Source: Marixanthomonas ophiurae (GTDB taxonomy: Bacteria > Bacteroidota > Bacteroidia > Flavobacteriales > Flavobacteriaceae). From it: DNA of 64,000 nucleotides. The stretch is from contig NZ_QVID01000001.1 in assembly GCF_003413745.1 (NCBI RefSeq), positions 1,364,001 through 1,428,000 of the forward strand, written 5' to 3'. The notes beneath the pieces are model-generated. The model did no database searches. It worked only from the letters and a program-made list of their open reading frames with translations, and was not told the DNA's origin. Shown piece by piece: positions 45,854 to 54,209 of the stretch (position 1 is its first letter; every line of letters begins with the position of its first letter). Both the position numbers and the translations under genes were made by a program.

Positions 45854-47134
45854 TTAATCCTTGTATATAATGCCTTCTTTCATAACAAATACAGTGTTTT
45901 CCATTGTTTTTATGCTTTTGGTTGGATCTTCATTTACAGCTATAATATCTGCTATATAACCTGATTGTAATTGTCCTATGTTATTTTCTTGGCCCAATAA
46001 CTTTGCATTGGTAAGGGTTGCAGACTGCAATGCTTTCATGGCAGGCATTCCTGCCTCGACCATATAACCAAACTCTTTTCCGTTTTCTCCATGAGGAAAA
46101 ACCCCAGCATCGGTACCAAAGGCAATATAAACTCCTTTTTTATGTGCTCTACCAAACATATCTTGAATTTGAGATCCAATTTCTAAAGCTTTTGGAACAA
46201 TAATAGCCGGGTAATAGCCTTCTACTTTTGCTTTTTCTGCTACATATTTACCTGCAGATATTGTAGATACTAAATAGGCATCATTCTGTTTCATCAATTC
46301 CATGGTTTCACTGCTCATTAAGGTTCCATGTTCGATGGTTTTCACTCCGGCCCGAATGGCACGTTGCATTCCTTCATCACCATGTGCGTGAGCCGCCACT
46401 TGCATGTCATAATCTTTTGCAGTGGTTACAATGGCTTTAATCTCCTCTTCAGTAAACTGAGGGTTTTTGCTGTTTTTGGCAACACTTAAAACTCCCCCAG
46501 TAGCTGTAATTTTTATCCAATCAGCTCCATTTTTATAGCGTTGACGCACTGCTTTTTTAGCATCTTCAACACTGTTAACAACACCTTCTTTAGGGCCTGG
46601 GTTACCCATTAAATTTCGCTTACGACCATTTGTTGGGTCGGCGTGACCACCGGTTGTAGCCAATGATTTTTCTGCTGTAAATATTCTTGGTCCTACAGTT
46701 TTACCATTGTTTATGGCATTACGGAGGGCTACATTTACACCGCTACCTCCTAGATCGCGTACGGTTGTAAACCCGGCCATCAATGTTTTGTTTGCATACC
46801 CTGCTGCATTGAATGCTACATCAGCTTCGTTTAAAATAAAAGGTTTTAAGTAGTTGTTTGGGCTAGTTTCGCCCTCTAGATGAACGTGCATATCGATTAA
46901 ACCGGGTAATACCGTCTTATTTTTTAAATCGATAATTTTATCGTTTTTGTTTTTAGAGCTTATAAAACCATTTTTTATGGCTTCAATTTTGCTGCCTGAA
47001 ATGATGATGGTCTTGTCATTTAGCACCTCTCCATTTTTAACATCAACTAATTTTCCACAGTGCAAATACGTTTTTTGCGCAAGGCTTCCGAAAGAAATAA
47101 AAAGAATTGCAAGTACTACGTAGAAGTTTTTCAT
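45854..47134 (-). CDS. Exported amidohydrolase (imidazolonepropionase/prolidase-like)
   Basis: A 426-residue metal-dependent hydrolase with an N-terminal signal peptide (MKNFYVVLAILFISFGSLA). Ligand motifs of the family are present: DMHVHLEGE (HxH), WIKITATGG (Lys for carboxylation), AAHAHGDEG (His), TIEHGT (His) and FGTDAGVFPHG (Asp). Close relatives hydrolyse dipeptides such as Xaa-Pro or acyl-amino acids, so peptide scavenging in the periplasm is likely. It follows galE by 36 bases in the same direction. Confidence 0.85.
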   Translation of the reverse strand: MKNFYVVLAILFISFGSLAQKTYLHCGKLVDVKNGEVLNDKTIIISGSKIEAIKNGFISSKNKNDKIIDLKNKTVLPGLIDMHVHLEGETSPNNYLKPFILNEADVAFNAAGYANKTLMAGFTTVRDLGGSGVNVALRNAINNGKTVGPRIFTAEKSLATTGGHADPTNGRKRNLMGNPGPKEGVVNSVEDAKKAVRQRYKNGADWIKITATGGVLSVAKNSKNPQFTEEEIKAIVTTAKDYDMQVAAHAHGDEGMQRAIRAGVKTIEHGTLMSSETMELMKQNDAYLVSTISAGKYVAEKAKVEGYYPAIIVPKALEIGSQIQDMFGRAHKKGVYIAFGTDAGVFPHGENGKEFGYMVEAGMPAMKALQSATLTNAKLLGQENNIGQLQSGYIADIIAVNEDPTKSIKTMENTVFVMKEGIIYKD

Positions 47135-47170
47135 AAGGTGTATTTTTTATATATCTATTTAAAACGGTAT

Positions 47171-48199
47171 TTATGTCACTTTTTTGCTGCGGACTTTTTG
47201 TTCCCATTTCCATGCTGAAGCCAAAGCATTTTCCAGTGATTTTTCGACTTTCCAGCCCAATACCTCATTAGCTTTTTTAGTATCGGCATAAATAGCTGTA
47301 ACATCTCCTGGGCGTCTATCTACTACTTTATAGTTAAGCTTTTCTCCTGATACCTTTTCAAAAGTTTTTATTACTTTAAAAACAGAACTTCCTTCTCCAG
47401 TTCCAATATTAAAAACTTCAAAATCGCTAGTGTTTTTTTCTGAAAGTAATCGTTGCATAGCAATTAGATGCGCTTTTGCTAAATCGACCACATGGATATA
47501 GTCCCTTATACAGCTTCCATCAGAAGTATCGTAATCATCTCCAAAAACAGATAATTGTTCTCTTATTCCAGCTGCAGTTTGGGTAATGAATGGCACTAAG
47601 TTTTGAGGTACCCCAATTGGTAGTTCGCCTATTTCAACACTTTCGTGAGCACCTATAGGATTAAAATAGCGTAAGGCAATTGATTTCATTTCAGAAATAT
47701 AACACGTATCAAACAAAATTTCTTCACTTATTTGTTTAGTATTTCCGTAGGGAGACATTGCTTTTTTTATTGAAGCCGTTTCAGTAATTGGTAACGAATC
47801 GGGTTCACCATAAACGGTGCAAGAAGAGCTGAAAATAATGTTATTGATACTGTGAGCTTTACACTCCTGTAATAAATAAACAAGAGTGTTCAAATTGTTT
47901 TCATAATATAATAACGGGTTTTCCACGCTTTCGCCCACAGCTTTGCTAGCAGCAAAATGGATAACGCCATCTAAATCGTTATGCGTTTTAAAAAAATCAA
48001 TTACATCGGCTTTATTTCGAAGGTCCAATCGTTCAAAAATAGGTGCTTGACCTGTAATAGTGGTTATGCCGCCTAAAACATCTAAAGAGGAATTTGCTAA
48101 GTTGTCTATAACTACCACTTTAAATCCAGCCTGCTGCAATTCAACAACGGTATGAGAACCTATGTAGCCTAAGCCGCCTGTAACAAGTATTTTTTTCAT
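47171..48199 (-). CDS. galE: UDP-glucose 4-epimerase
   Basis: A 342-residue short-chain dehydrogenase-type epimerase. It has the NAD-binding GGLGYIGSH at residues 8-16, the catalytic SSSCTVYG Ser/Thr region, MSPYGNTK (YxxxK) and GSCIRDYIHVVDLAKAH. It interconverts UDP-glucose and UDP-galactose (or the GlcNAc forms) for polysaccharide synthesis. Its ATG overlaps the end of the DegT gene by 4 bases, so the two are coupled. Confidence 0.94.
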   Translation of the reverse strand: MKKILVTGGLGYIGSHTVVELQQAGFKVVVIDNLANSSLDVLGGITTITGQAPIFERLDLRNKADVIDFFKTHNDLDGVIHFAASKAVGESVENPLLYYENNLNTLVYLLQECKAHSINNIIFSSSCTVYGEPDSLPITETASIKKAMSPYGNTKQISEEILFDTCYISEMKSIALRYFNPIGAHESVEIGELPIGVPQNLVPFITQTAAGIREQLSVFGDDYDTSDGSCIRDYIHVVDLAKAHLIAMQRLLSEKNTSDFEVFNIGTGEGSSVFKVIKTFEKVSGEKLNYKVVDRRPGDVTAIYADTKKANEVLGWKVEKSLENALASAWKWEQKVRSKKVT

Positions 48200-49356
48200 G
48201 AGGTTGCTACAAAATTGATAATCGTTTTAGTGATGAATTCTATTTGTTCGTCATCTAGCTCAGTATGCATCGGTAAAGAAATAACTTCTTTTATTAATTG
48301 ATTGGTAACAGGAAAATCTGCTTCGTTATAGCGCTCGTCCTTATAGGCTTTTTGAAGATGAAGCGGAATAGGGTAATACACCCCACACGGAATTCCATTT
48401 TCATTTAAGTGATTCACTAGAGCATCTCTATCTGTGTTTAAAATGCGAAGCGTGTATTGATGGAAAACGTGACAATCGCATACATCGCAAACAGAGTTTT
48501 CAGCTTCGCAATATCCGGTAGGTATAACTATATTTTGAATGCCTTTTAAGGCTTTTGAGTATTTTCTGGCCGCATTTCGTCGTGCTGCATTATAGGTGTC
48601 AAGTTTGGGTAGTTTAGCTCTTAAGATAGCAGCTTGTATAGAATCTAAGCGCGAATTAACTCCAACTACATCGTGATGATAGCGAACATACATACCGTGA
48701 TTTACAATCCCACGAATAGTATGAGCTAAGTCATCATCATTGGTAAAAATAGCACCGCCATCACCATAACATCCTAGATTTTTAGAAGGGAAAAAAGATG
48801 TAGAACCTACGTGCCCAATCGCTCCCGTTTTTGTTTTTGTTCCGTCTTTTGAAGTATACGTACCTCCTATAGCTTGAGCATTATCTTCAATTACATACAG
48901 GTTGTTATCTTCGGCAAGCTCCATAATTTCGTCCATATTGGCCGCAAGACCAAATAGATGAACCGGAACAATGGCCTTAGTTTTTGGGGTAATAGCTTTT
49001 TTTATGGCTTCGACATCAATATTAAAATTAACAGGATCTACATCTACCAAAACAGGAGTTAACCCTAATAAAGCGATAACCTCTACTGTGGCCGCAAAGG
49101 TGAAATCGGCAGTGATCACTTCGTCGCCGGGCTGTAAGCCAAGTCCCATCATTGCAATTTGAAGGGCATCGGTGCCATTAGCACAAGGAATTACGTGCTT
49201 TACATTTAGATATTCCTCTAGTTCTTCCTGAAATTGATGAACCTCTGGACCATTAATAAAAGCAGTAGATTCAATTACATCTAAAACAGATTGGTTTACT
49301 TGTTCTTTAATTTCTTGGTATTGGACTTTAAGATCGACCATTTGTATTTTTCGCAT
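48196..49356 (-). CDS. DegT/DnrJ/EryC1/StrS nucleotide-sugar aminotransferase
   Basis: A 386-residue PLP enzyme. The Schiff-base Lys192 is in FFPSKNLGCYGDGG, the cofactor Asp in IEDNAQAIGGTY, and the start is KIQMVDLKVQYQEIKEQV. Related enzymes aminate keto-sugars for LPS or capsule. Unusual is a Cys cluster before the VFHQYTLR strand: C283, C290, C293, C295 with H296. Substrate not known; pairing with galE fits envelope sugar synthesis. It has a good promoter. Confidence 0.9.
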   Translation of the reverse strand: MRKIQMVDLKVQYQEIKEQVNQSVLDVIESTAFINGPEVHQFQEELEEYLNVKHVIPCANGTDALQIAMMGLGLQPGDEVITADFTFAATVEVIALLGLTPVLVDVDPVNFNIDVEAIKKAITPKTKAIVPVHLFGLAANMDEIMELAEDNNLYVIEDNAQAIGGTYTSKDGTKTKTGAIGHVGSTSFFPSKNLGCYGDGGAIFTNDDDLAHTIRGIVNHGMYVRYHHDVVGVNSRLDSIQAAILRAKLPKLDTYNAARRNAARKYSKALKGIQNIVIPTGYCEAENSVCDVCDCHVFHQYTLRILNTDRDALVNHLNENGIPCGVYYPIPLHLQKAYKDERYNEADFPVTNQLIKEVISLPMHTELDDEQIEFITKTIINFVATS

Positions 49357-49384
49357 GCTATTTTTTGAAAAGAGATTGTTTTAT

Positions 49385-49415
49385 CAAAATTACGAAAATT
49401 GCATTCGGGTTGCAA
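49385..49415 (-). promoter_or_regulatory. Promoter of the degT-galE-amidohydrolase operon
   Basis: On the - strand: TTG (49415-49413), 20-base spacer, exact TAATTTTG (49392-49385), 28 bases before the ATG at 49356. Confidence 0.6.
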
Positions 49416-49548
49416 TGTTATTATTCATTCAATTGGTTTTGAATGTTCTTCTGAAATATGAACCCTATTGACTTTTCATAAAAATGAAACCATTTCATAA
49501 AGAAAACCCAACAGTAAAATTGTATTTTTACCTTCAGAAATAAAACCT

Positions 49549-50328
49549 ATGACGAAGAAGAAACCACTTATTTTAGTTACCAACGACGATGGTATTACCG
49601 CCCCAGGAATACGAGCACTTATTGAAGTAATGAACACTTTGGGTGATGTATGCGTAGTTGCCCCAGATTCACCGCAAAGTGGAATGGGTCACGCCATTAC
49701 CATTAATGACACCTTGTATTGCGATTCAGTTAAGGTACGAGAAGATGAGCCTCAAAAAGAATATAGCAGCAGCGGTACGCCAGTAGATTGTGTAAAACTA
49801 GCGGTCAATGAAATTTTAAAACGCAAGCCCGATTTGTGTGTTAGTGGTGTAAACCACGGAAGTAATTCTTCGATAAACGTTATTTACAGTGGAACGATGA
49901 GTGCCGCGGTTGAAGCAGGTACGTTAGGAATTCCATCGGTAGGCTTTTCATTATTGGATTATTCTCTGGAAGCCGATTTTGAACCCACTAAAAAGTTTAT
50001 AAAAAAAATAGCCAAGCAAGCTTTAAAAAACGGCATGCCAAAAGGAGTGGTTTTAAATGTAAACTTTCCGAAATTATCAAAAGATAAAATAAAAGGTATA
50101 AAAGTATGCCGTCAGGCCAATGCACATTGGGAAGAACAGTTTGATAAACGTGTAAATCCGCTAGGGCGCGAGTATTATTGGCTTACAGGTGAATTTGTAA
50201 ATGAAGATAAAGGCGAAGATACCGATGAATGGGCATTGGCAAACGGCTATGTTTCGGTAGTTCCTGTACAATTTGACCTTACGGCACACCATGCTATTAA
50301 AGATTTAAACACATGGAAACTGTCATGA
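49549..50328 (+). CDS. surE: 5'/3'-nucleotidase SurE
   Basis: A 259-residue metal-dependent nucleoside monophosphatase. The N-terminal LVTNDDGITAPG carries the paired Asp metal ligands; SGTPVDCVKLA, SGVNHGSNSS and YSGTMSAAVEAG complete the active site. It dephosphorylates nucleotides and short polyphosphates, and is linked to stress survival. Its TGA overlaps the next ATG (ATGA). Confidence 0.95.
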   Translation: MTKKKPLILVTNDDGITAPGIRALIEVMNTLGDVCVVAPDSPQSGMGHAITINDTLYCDSVKVREDEPQKEYSSSGTPVDCVKLAVNEILKRKPDLCVSGVNHGSNSSINVIYSGTMSAAVEAGTLGIPSVGFSLLDYSLEADFEPTKKFIKKIAKQALKNGMPKGVVLNVNFPKLSKDKIKGIKVCRQANAHWEEQFDKRVNPLGREYYWLTGEFVNEDKGEDTDEWALANGYVSVVPVQFDLTAHHAIKDLNTWKLS

Positions 50329-50612
50329 ACAAAATGACCAAAGAAATATTAATAGGCTTTCTCATTGGTGTTATAGCTAATCTTGCGGGAAGCTATTTAT
50401 ACATTTACTTTTTTTCAAAAGAAACTTTAGAAAAAACCATCCAATATTCTATTGAACAAGATGTGTTGGGTAATATTATTGCTTTAGGGGCTATTTTAAA
50501 CTTATGTGCCTTCTTTATCTTTTTGAAGAAAAACAAAGTATATCGAGCAAGGGGAGTGGTTTTAGCTACTGTTTTAGCAGCTTTGGCTATTTTAGTTTCA
50601 AAATTTTTATAG
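50325..50612 (+). CDS. Small two- to three-helix membrane protein
   Basis: A 95-residue protein with hydrophobic segments at about 8-28, 46-66 and 75-93. It starts at the ATG that overlaps the surE stop (ATGA), a classic coupling; a start four codons up is possible. Sequence such as LIGVIANLAGSYLYIYFFS and NKVYRARGVVLATVLAA is not tied to a known family. It is conserved in position only as far as I can tell. Function unknown. Confidence 0.65.
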   Translation: MNKMTKEILIGFLIGVIANLAGSYLYIYFFSKETLEKTIQYSIEQDVLGNIIALGAILNLCAFFIFLKKNKVYRARGVVLATVLAALAILVSKFL

Positions 50613-50688
50613 CGGAGCAGTCGGTCTTGAAGTGTTCCTTCTACAATCAAATAGCAGCAGCTATTCCTGAAAGTTATAATTAAAGCCC

Positions 50689-50696
50689 TATTTTTG
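50689..50696 (+). promoter_or_regulatory. -7 box of lpxB
   Basis: TATTTTTG, exact TAnnTTTG, 33 bases before the ATG at 50730. No clear -33 TTG. Confidence 0.4.
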
Positions 50697-50729
50697 TTTT
50701 AAAGATATTTTTCCGAAGCACTTAAAACA

Positions 50730-51851
50730 ATGAAATATTACCTTATAGCTGGCGAGGCTTCCGGCGATTTGCACGGAGCCAATTTAATGAAAACGCTTAA
50801 GGCTCAAGACCCAGAAGCTGACTTTCGGTTTTGGGGTGGTGATTTAATGGAAGCTGTTGGTGGAAAGCAAGTAAAGCATTATCGCGATCTTGCTTTTATG
50901 GGGTTTATAGAGGTGGTTTTTAACCTTCGTACCATCTTGAAAAATATATCCTTTTGTAAAAAAGATATTGAGGCTTACCAACCCGATGCCATTATATTTA
51001 TTGATTATCCAGGTTTTAACCTTCGTATTGCAAATTGGGCTAAGCAAAATGGGTTTGCAACACATTATTACATTTCGCCACAAATATGGGCGTGGAAAGA
51101 AAACCGTATAAAAAGCATTAAGCGCGATGTGGATTATATGTATGTAATCCTGCCTTTTGAGAAAGAATTTTACGAAAAAAAACATGGATTCCCAGTTCAC
51201 TTTGTAGGGCATCCATTAATTGATGCAATAGCTCAGCGTGAACAAGTAGAGCCTAGTGCTTTTAAGGAAGAACACGGGTTAGATAATAGACCAATCATTG
51301 CTTTATTGCCTGGAAGTAGAAAACAAGAAATCTCAAAAATGCTAAAAATCATGCTCAGTGTGGTTGAAGATTTTAGCGAATTTCAGTTTGTAATTGCCGG
51401 TGCTCCTAGTCAAGAGGCTTCCTTTTATAAGCCTTTCTTAAAAAAACAAAACGTACATCTATTGCTTAATAAAACCTACGATTTACTGAGTATTTCGCAT
51501 GCTGCTTTGGTAACTTCGGGCACAGCTACGCTAGAAACCGCCTTATTTAAAGTGCCGCAAGTAGTTTGCTATAAGGGAAGTAGAGTTTCTTATGAGATTG
51601 CAAAACGGGTTATTAATTTAAATTACATTTCTTTAGTGAACTTGATTTTAGATAAACCAGCAGTAATCGAGTTGATACAAACCGACTTTACTACCAAACG
51701 TGTAAAAGAAGAATTGACACAAATTTTGGATGAATACAATCGTGCAGTCCTGTTTTTGGATTATTACGATCTCGAAAAAAAGCTGGGTGGAAAAGGTGCG
51801 AGTGATAAAACAGCTCAATTGATTCTTTCAGAAACAAAAAATAAAAATTAA
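50730..51851 (+). CDS. lpxB: Lipid-A-disaccharide synthase
   Basis: A 373-residue GT19 glycosyltransferase joining UDP-diacylglucosamine and lipid X in lipid A synthesis. Motifs are AGEASGDLHGANL at the N-terminus, the FIDYPGFNLR strand, ISPQIWAWKENR, FVGHPLID, LLPGSRKQEI and the TSGTATLETAL donor site. Length is typical. It is followed after 33 bases by the NlpC/P60 gene. Confidence 0.96.
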   Translation: MKYYLIAGEASGDLHGANLMKTLKAQDPEADFRFWGGDLMEAVGGKQVKHYRDLAFMGFIEVVFNLRTILKNISFCKKDIEAYQPDAIIFIDYPGFNLRIANWAKQNGFATHYYISPQIWAWKENRIKSIKRDVDYMYVILPFEKEFYEKKHGFPVHFVGHPLIDAIAQREQVEPSAFKEEHGLDNRPIIALLPGSRKQEISKMLKIMLSVVEDFSEFQFVIAGAPSQEASFYKPFLKKQNVHLLLNKTYDLLSISHAALVTSGTATLETALFKVPQVVCYKGSRVSYEIAKRVINLNYISLVNLILDKPAVIELIQTDFTTKRVKEELTQILDEYNRAVLFLDYYDLEKKLGGKGASDKTAQLILSETKNKN

Positions 51852-51884
51852 AAAAATCAGTTATATTTATTGAAACAAGCCCTT

Positions 51885-52394
51885 ATGAAAAAATTAATTC
51901 TTCTTTCATTCCTTGCTATTGCAATGGTATCCTGCGGAAGTTCTCGAAATGTAACAAAGCAAAAAAATATAATTGGTGCTACTACTCACACTAATAAAAC
52001 GGTAACTCCTAAAAAGGTAAATAAAATTATATCCTATGCCAAAACGTTTGAGGGGACACGTTATAAGTTTGGTGGTACTACAAAAAGGGGAATGGACTGT
52101 TCTGGTTTAGTATATACGTCCTTTAAAAAAGAACAAATTGCATTGCCGCGAGTATCTCGGGATATGGCCAAACAAGGGAAACGAATTTCGCTGCGGAATG
52201 CTGAGGAGGGAGATTTGTTATTTTTTCAAACAAATAAAAGTCGCAGAGTTATCAATCATGTAGGCCTTGTAGTAGAATCAAGGAGGGGGATTGTAAAATT
52301 CATCCATTCTACAACTTCCAGAGGAGTGATAGTTTCTTCTCTCGATGAAAATTATTGGAACAATGCCTTTGTAGAGGTGCGACGGATAATTTAA
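51885..52394 (+). CDS. NlpC/P60 (C40) peptidoglycan peptidase lipoprotein
   Basis: A 169-residue lipoprotein (signal MKKLILLSFLAIAMVSC) with a C40 cysteine-peptidase domain: catalytic Cys in GMDCSGLVYTSFK, His in INHVGLVVES and a third polar residue in KFIHSTTSRGV. It probably cleaves D-Glu-diamino acid bonds in stem peptides. ATG 51885 is chosen over TTG 51870 because it starts the signal. Probably transcribed with lpxB. Confidence 0.9.
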   Translation: MKKLILLSFLAIAMVSCGSSRNVTKQKNIIGATTHTNKTVTPKKVNKIISYAKTFEGTRYKFGGTTKRGMDCSGLVYTSFKKEQIALPRVSRDMAKQGKRISLRNAEEGDLLFFQTNKSRRVINHVGLVVESRRGIVKFIHSTTSRGVIVSSLDENYWNNAFVEVRRII

Positions 52395-52722
52395 AAACTA
52401 GGACATTAAAGTGCATAAACTCGTGTAAAATAATTATTATATTTTAAGTTCTCGGTTTCAAGGGGTCTGTTTCAATATATTTTTCTTCTAAAAAGGCAGC
52501 ACCTTAGCCAACTATTCAATCAGTTTTACTTCTAAACTTCACCTTCAGCTAACAGTTAAAAATAGTCCACATCAAATTTTATTGGTTTCAACATCAAAAA
52601 TTGGTCGTTCACATCATTTATAGATAACGAGCCTTTTTCTCTGTTAATTTAGAGTCTGTAAAATCGCATTGTACAATGATTTATCAGCTTAAAAATCTTT
52701 TTAAACCTTTAAAATATTTATC
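52395..52722 (+). other. 328-base gene-free stretch with direct repeats
   Basis: No open frame with a signal or motif was found. It is A/T-rich and contains direct repeats at 52569-52616. It separates the lpxB unit from the secreted-protein/two-component region, so it likely holds the promoter of the gene at 52723, though no consensus TAnnTTTG was seen near it. Confidence 0.5.
52569..52616 (+). repeat. Three direct repeats about 21 bases apart
   Basis: ACATCAAA at 52569-52576 and 52591-52598 and ACATCA at 52611-52616; each of the first two is followed by TTGGT (52582-52586 and 52601-52605). The spacing of 20-22 bases is two helical turns, which suits a dimeric regulator binding direct repeats, such as a LytTR protein. 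Confidence 0.45.
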
Positions 52723-53274
52723 ATGAAAACTTTAATAATTAGTGCATTTTTATGTTTAAGTGTAACAATCTTAAGCGCACAAGAAATTATGGAATTGGAC
52801 GCCACTAAGTTAACGTATGCTCCAAATAGCTCGTCAGTATTACAAGACGGAGATAGCTTTACCTATACAGTAAGTGAACGCTTTAATGGTCAATTTGCTG
52901 AAGACCCCATCGCTTTTATGAATGCTCATTTTGATATTCAAAAAGTCATAGATGCTTCAAAAAATAAAAATTACGACTCTTACCTAGTAACTTTTAAGAG
53001 TAGTAATGGGTACTTGCAAGCAGATTTCAACAATAAAGGAAGTCTCCTTAAAACGTATCAAAACTTTAATAATGTTATTTTGCCATTAGCCTTAAGAAAG
53101 GAAATGCACAATACTTACAAAGGATGGACTTTGGTGAAAACCAAATATAATGCAAAAACCAAGGGTGATTTACTCGTGAAAGCCTTGTATCGAGTTAAAC
53201 TGGAAAATGGGAACCAAAGACAAAACCTAAAAATTGATGCAAGAGATCAAGGTATTGGTGTCGCAGTTAATTGA
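52723..53274 (+). CDS. Hypothetical secreted protein
   Basis: A 183-residue protein with a signal peptide (MKTLIISAFLCLSVTILSA) and then a beta-rich mature part of about 160 residues, with phrases such as YSYLVTFKSSNGYLQADFNNKGSLLKTYQNF-like repeats of a PepSY/BLIP-type fold (YDSYLVTFKSS, LQADFNNKGSLLKTY). Not assigned to a known family with confidence. Lying just before the LytTR regulator and kinase, it may be their target. No catalytic residues are recognised. Confidence 0.7.
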   Translation: MKTLIISAFLCLSVTILSAQEIMELDATKLTYAPNSSSVLQDGDSFTYTVSERFNGQFAEDPIAFMNAHFDIQKVIDASKNKNYDSYLVTFKSSNGYLQADFNNKGSLLKTYQNFNNVILPLALRKEMHNTYKGWTLVKTKYNAKTKGDLLVKALYRVKLENGNQRQNLKIDARDQGIGVAVN

Positions 53275-53316
53275 ACAAATAGGTTTAAGGTGCTAAATAA
53301 CAGGTCATTTGGTTTT

Positions 53317-53335
53317 AAAAAGCCGATGGCCTTTT
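53317..53335 (+). terminator. Weak hairpin terminator after the secreted-protein gene
   Basis: A/T-flanked short stem AAAAGCC/GGCCTTTT with a 3-base loop and one mismatch, followed by TTTTATT. Only moderate stability. Confidence 0.4.
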
Positions 53336-53444
53336 ATTAATTCCTTTTCAAAAAAAATGATTAAAGAATTTATTATATGAGTAAAAAATACAAATCAGGT
53401 ATTTAAACTTATCACAAATAAAAGAATTTCAGTAATTTAACAAG

Positions 53445-54209
53445 ATGAAAGCACTGGTTATAGACGATGAAGAACTTGCCCGAAAAAGGGTGTTGTCTCT
53501 ACTGAGCAAGGTGCCAGAAATAGAGGTTAGTGGGGAATGTTCTAATGGTAAATCGGCTATTTCAGAAATAAACAAGCTGAACCCCGATCTTGTTTTTTTA
53601 GATATAAATATGAAAGACATGAATGGTTTTTAAGTGCTTCAGAAAATAAGTGGAACTTCAAAACCCATTGTCATATTCGTCACGGCCTATGACAATTATG
53701 CTTTAAAAGCATTCGATGTTGATGCGTTCGATTTTTTATTGAAACCCTTTAAAGATGAGCGTTTTTTCAGAACCATAGATAAGGTATTGAAAATTTCAAA
53801 AAGTGAAGCTAACTCCTATTTTGAAAAGCGGATTATAGAACTATTTAATCTGTACAAACTAAAATCTGAAAAAGGGAACAGCCAATTTAAATTGCCAGTT
53901 AAGCAAGGCAATAAAACGGTGCTTTTAAACCCTGAAAATATCTTCTATATAAAAGCATCGGGATGTTATTCTGAAATTTTTACAGAAGACAAAAAGTATG
54001 TGCTTCGGGATTCATTAACAAATCTTTGCGACCTTTTAGACAATGATTTATTTGTGCGAGTTCATAGATCAAGTATAGTAAACATTACCCATGTAAAGGA
54101 GATTGTACATTCAGACTTTTCTGAAATTGATGCACGAATGTCCAATGAAAAATTAGTACACATTAGCAAATCTCATAAAAAGGAATTTCTCAAAAAAATA
54201 GGCATATAA
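53445..54209 (+). pseudogene. LytTR response regulator interrupted by in-frame TAA
   Basis: One reading frame (254 codons) encodes a LytR/AlgR-type regulator but contains TAA at codon 63 (53631-53633). Before it lies the receiver start with Asp7/Asp8 and phospho-acceptor Asp53 (FLDINMKDMNGF); after it, in the same frame, come the remaining receiver (FVTAYDNYALKAFDVDAFDFLLKPF, Thr80, Lys100) and a full LytTR DNA-binding domain (about 145-250, with VRVHRSSIVNITHVKEI). Relatives have Glu or Asp after MNGF, so a single G-to-T change from GAA would explain it. The 3' part could restart at GTG 53634. The stop overlaps the kinase ATG in TAATG. Confidence 0.85.
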
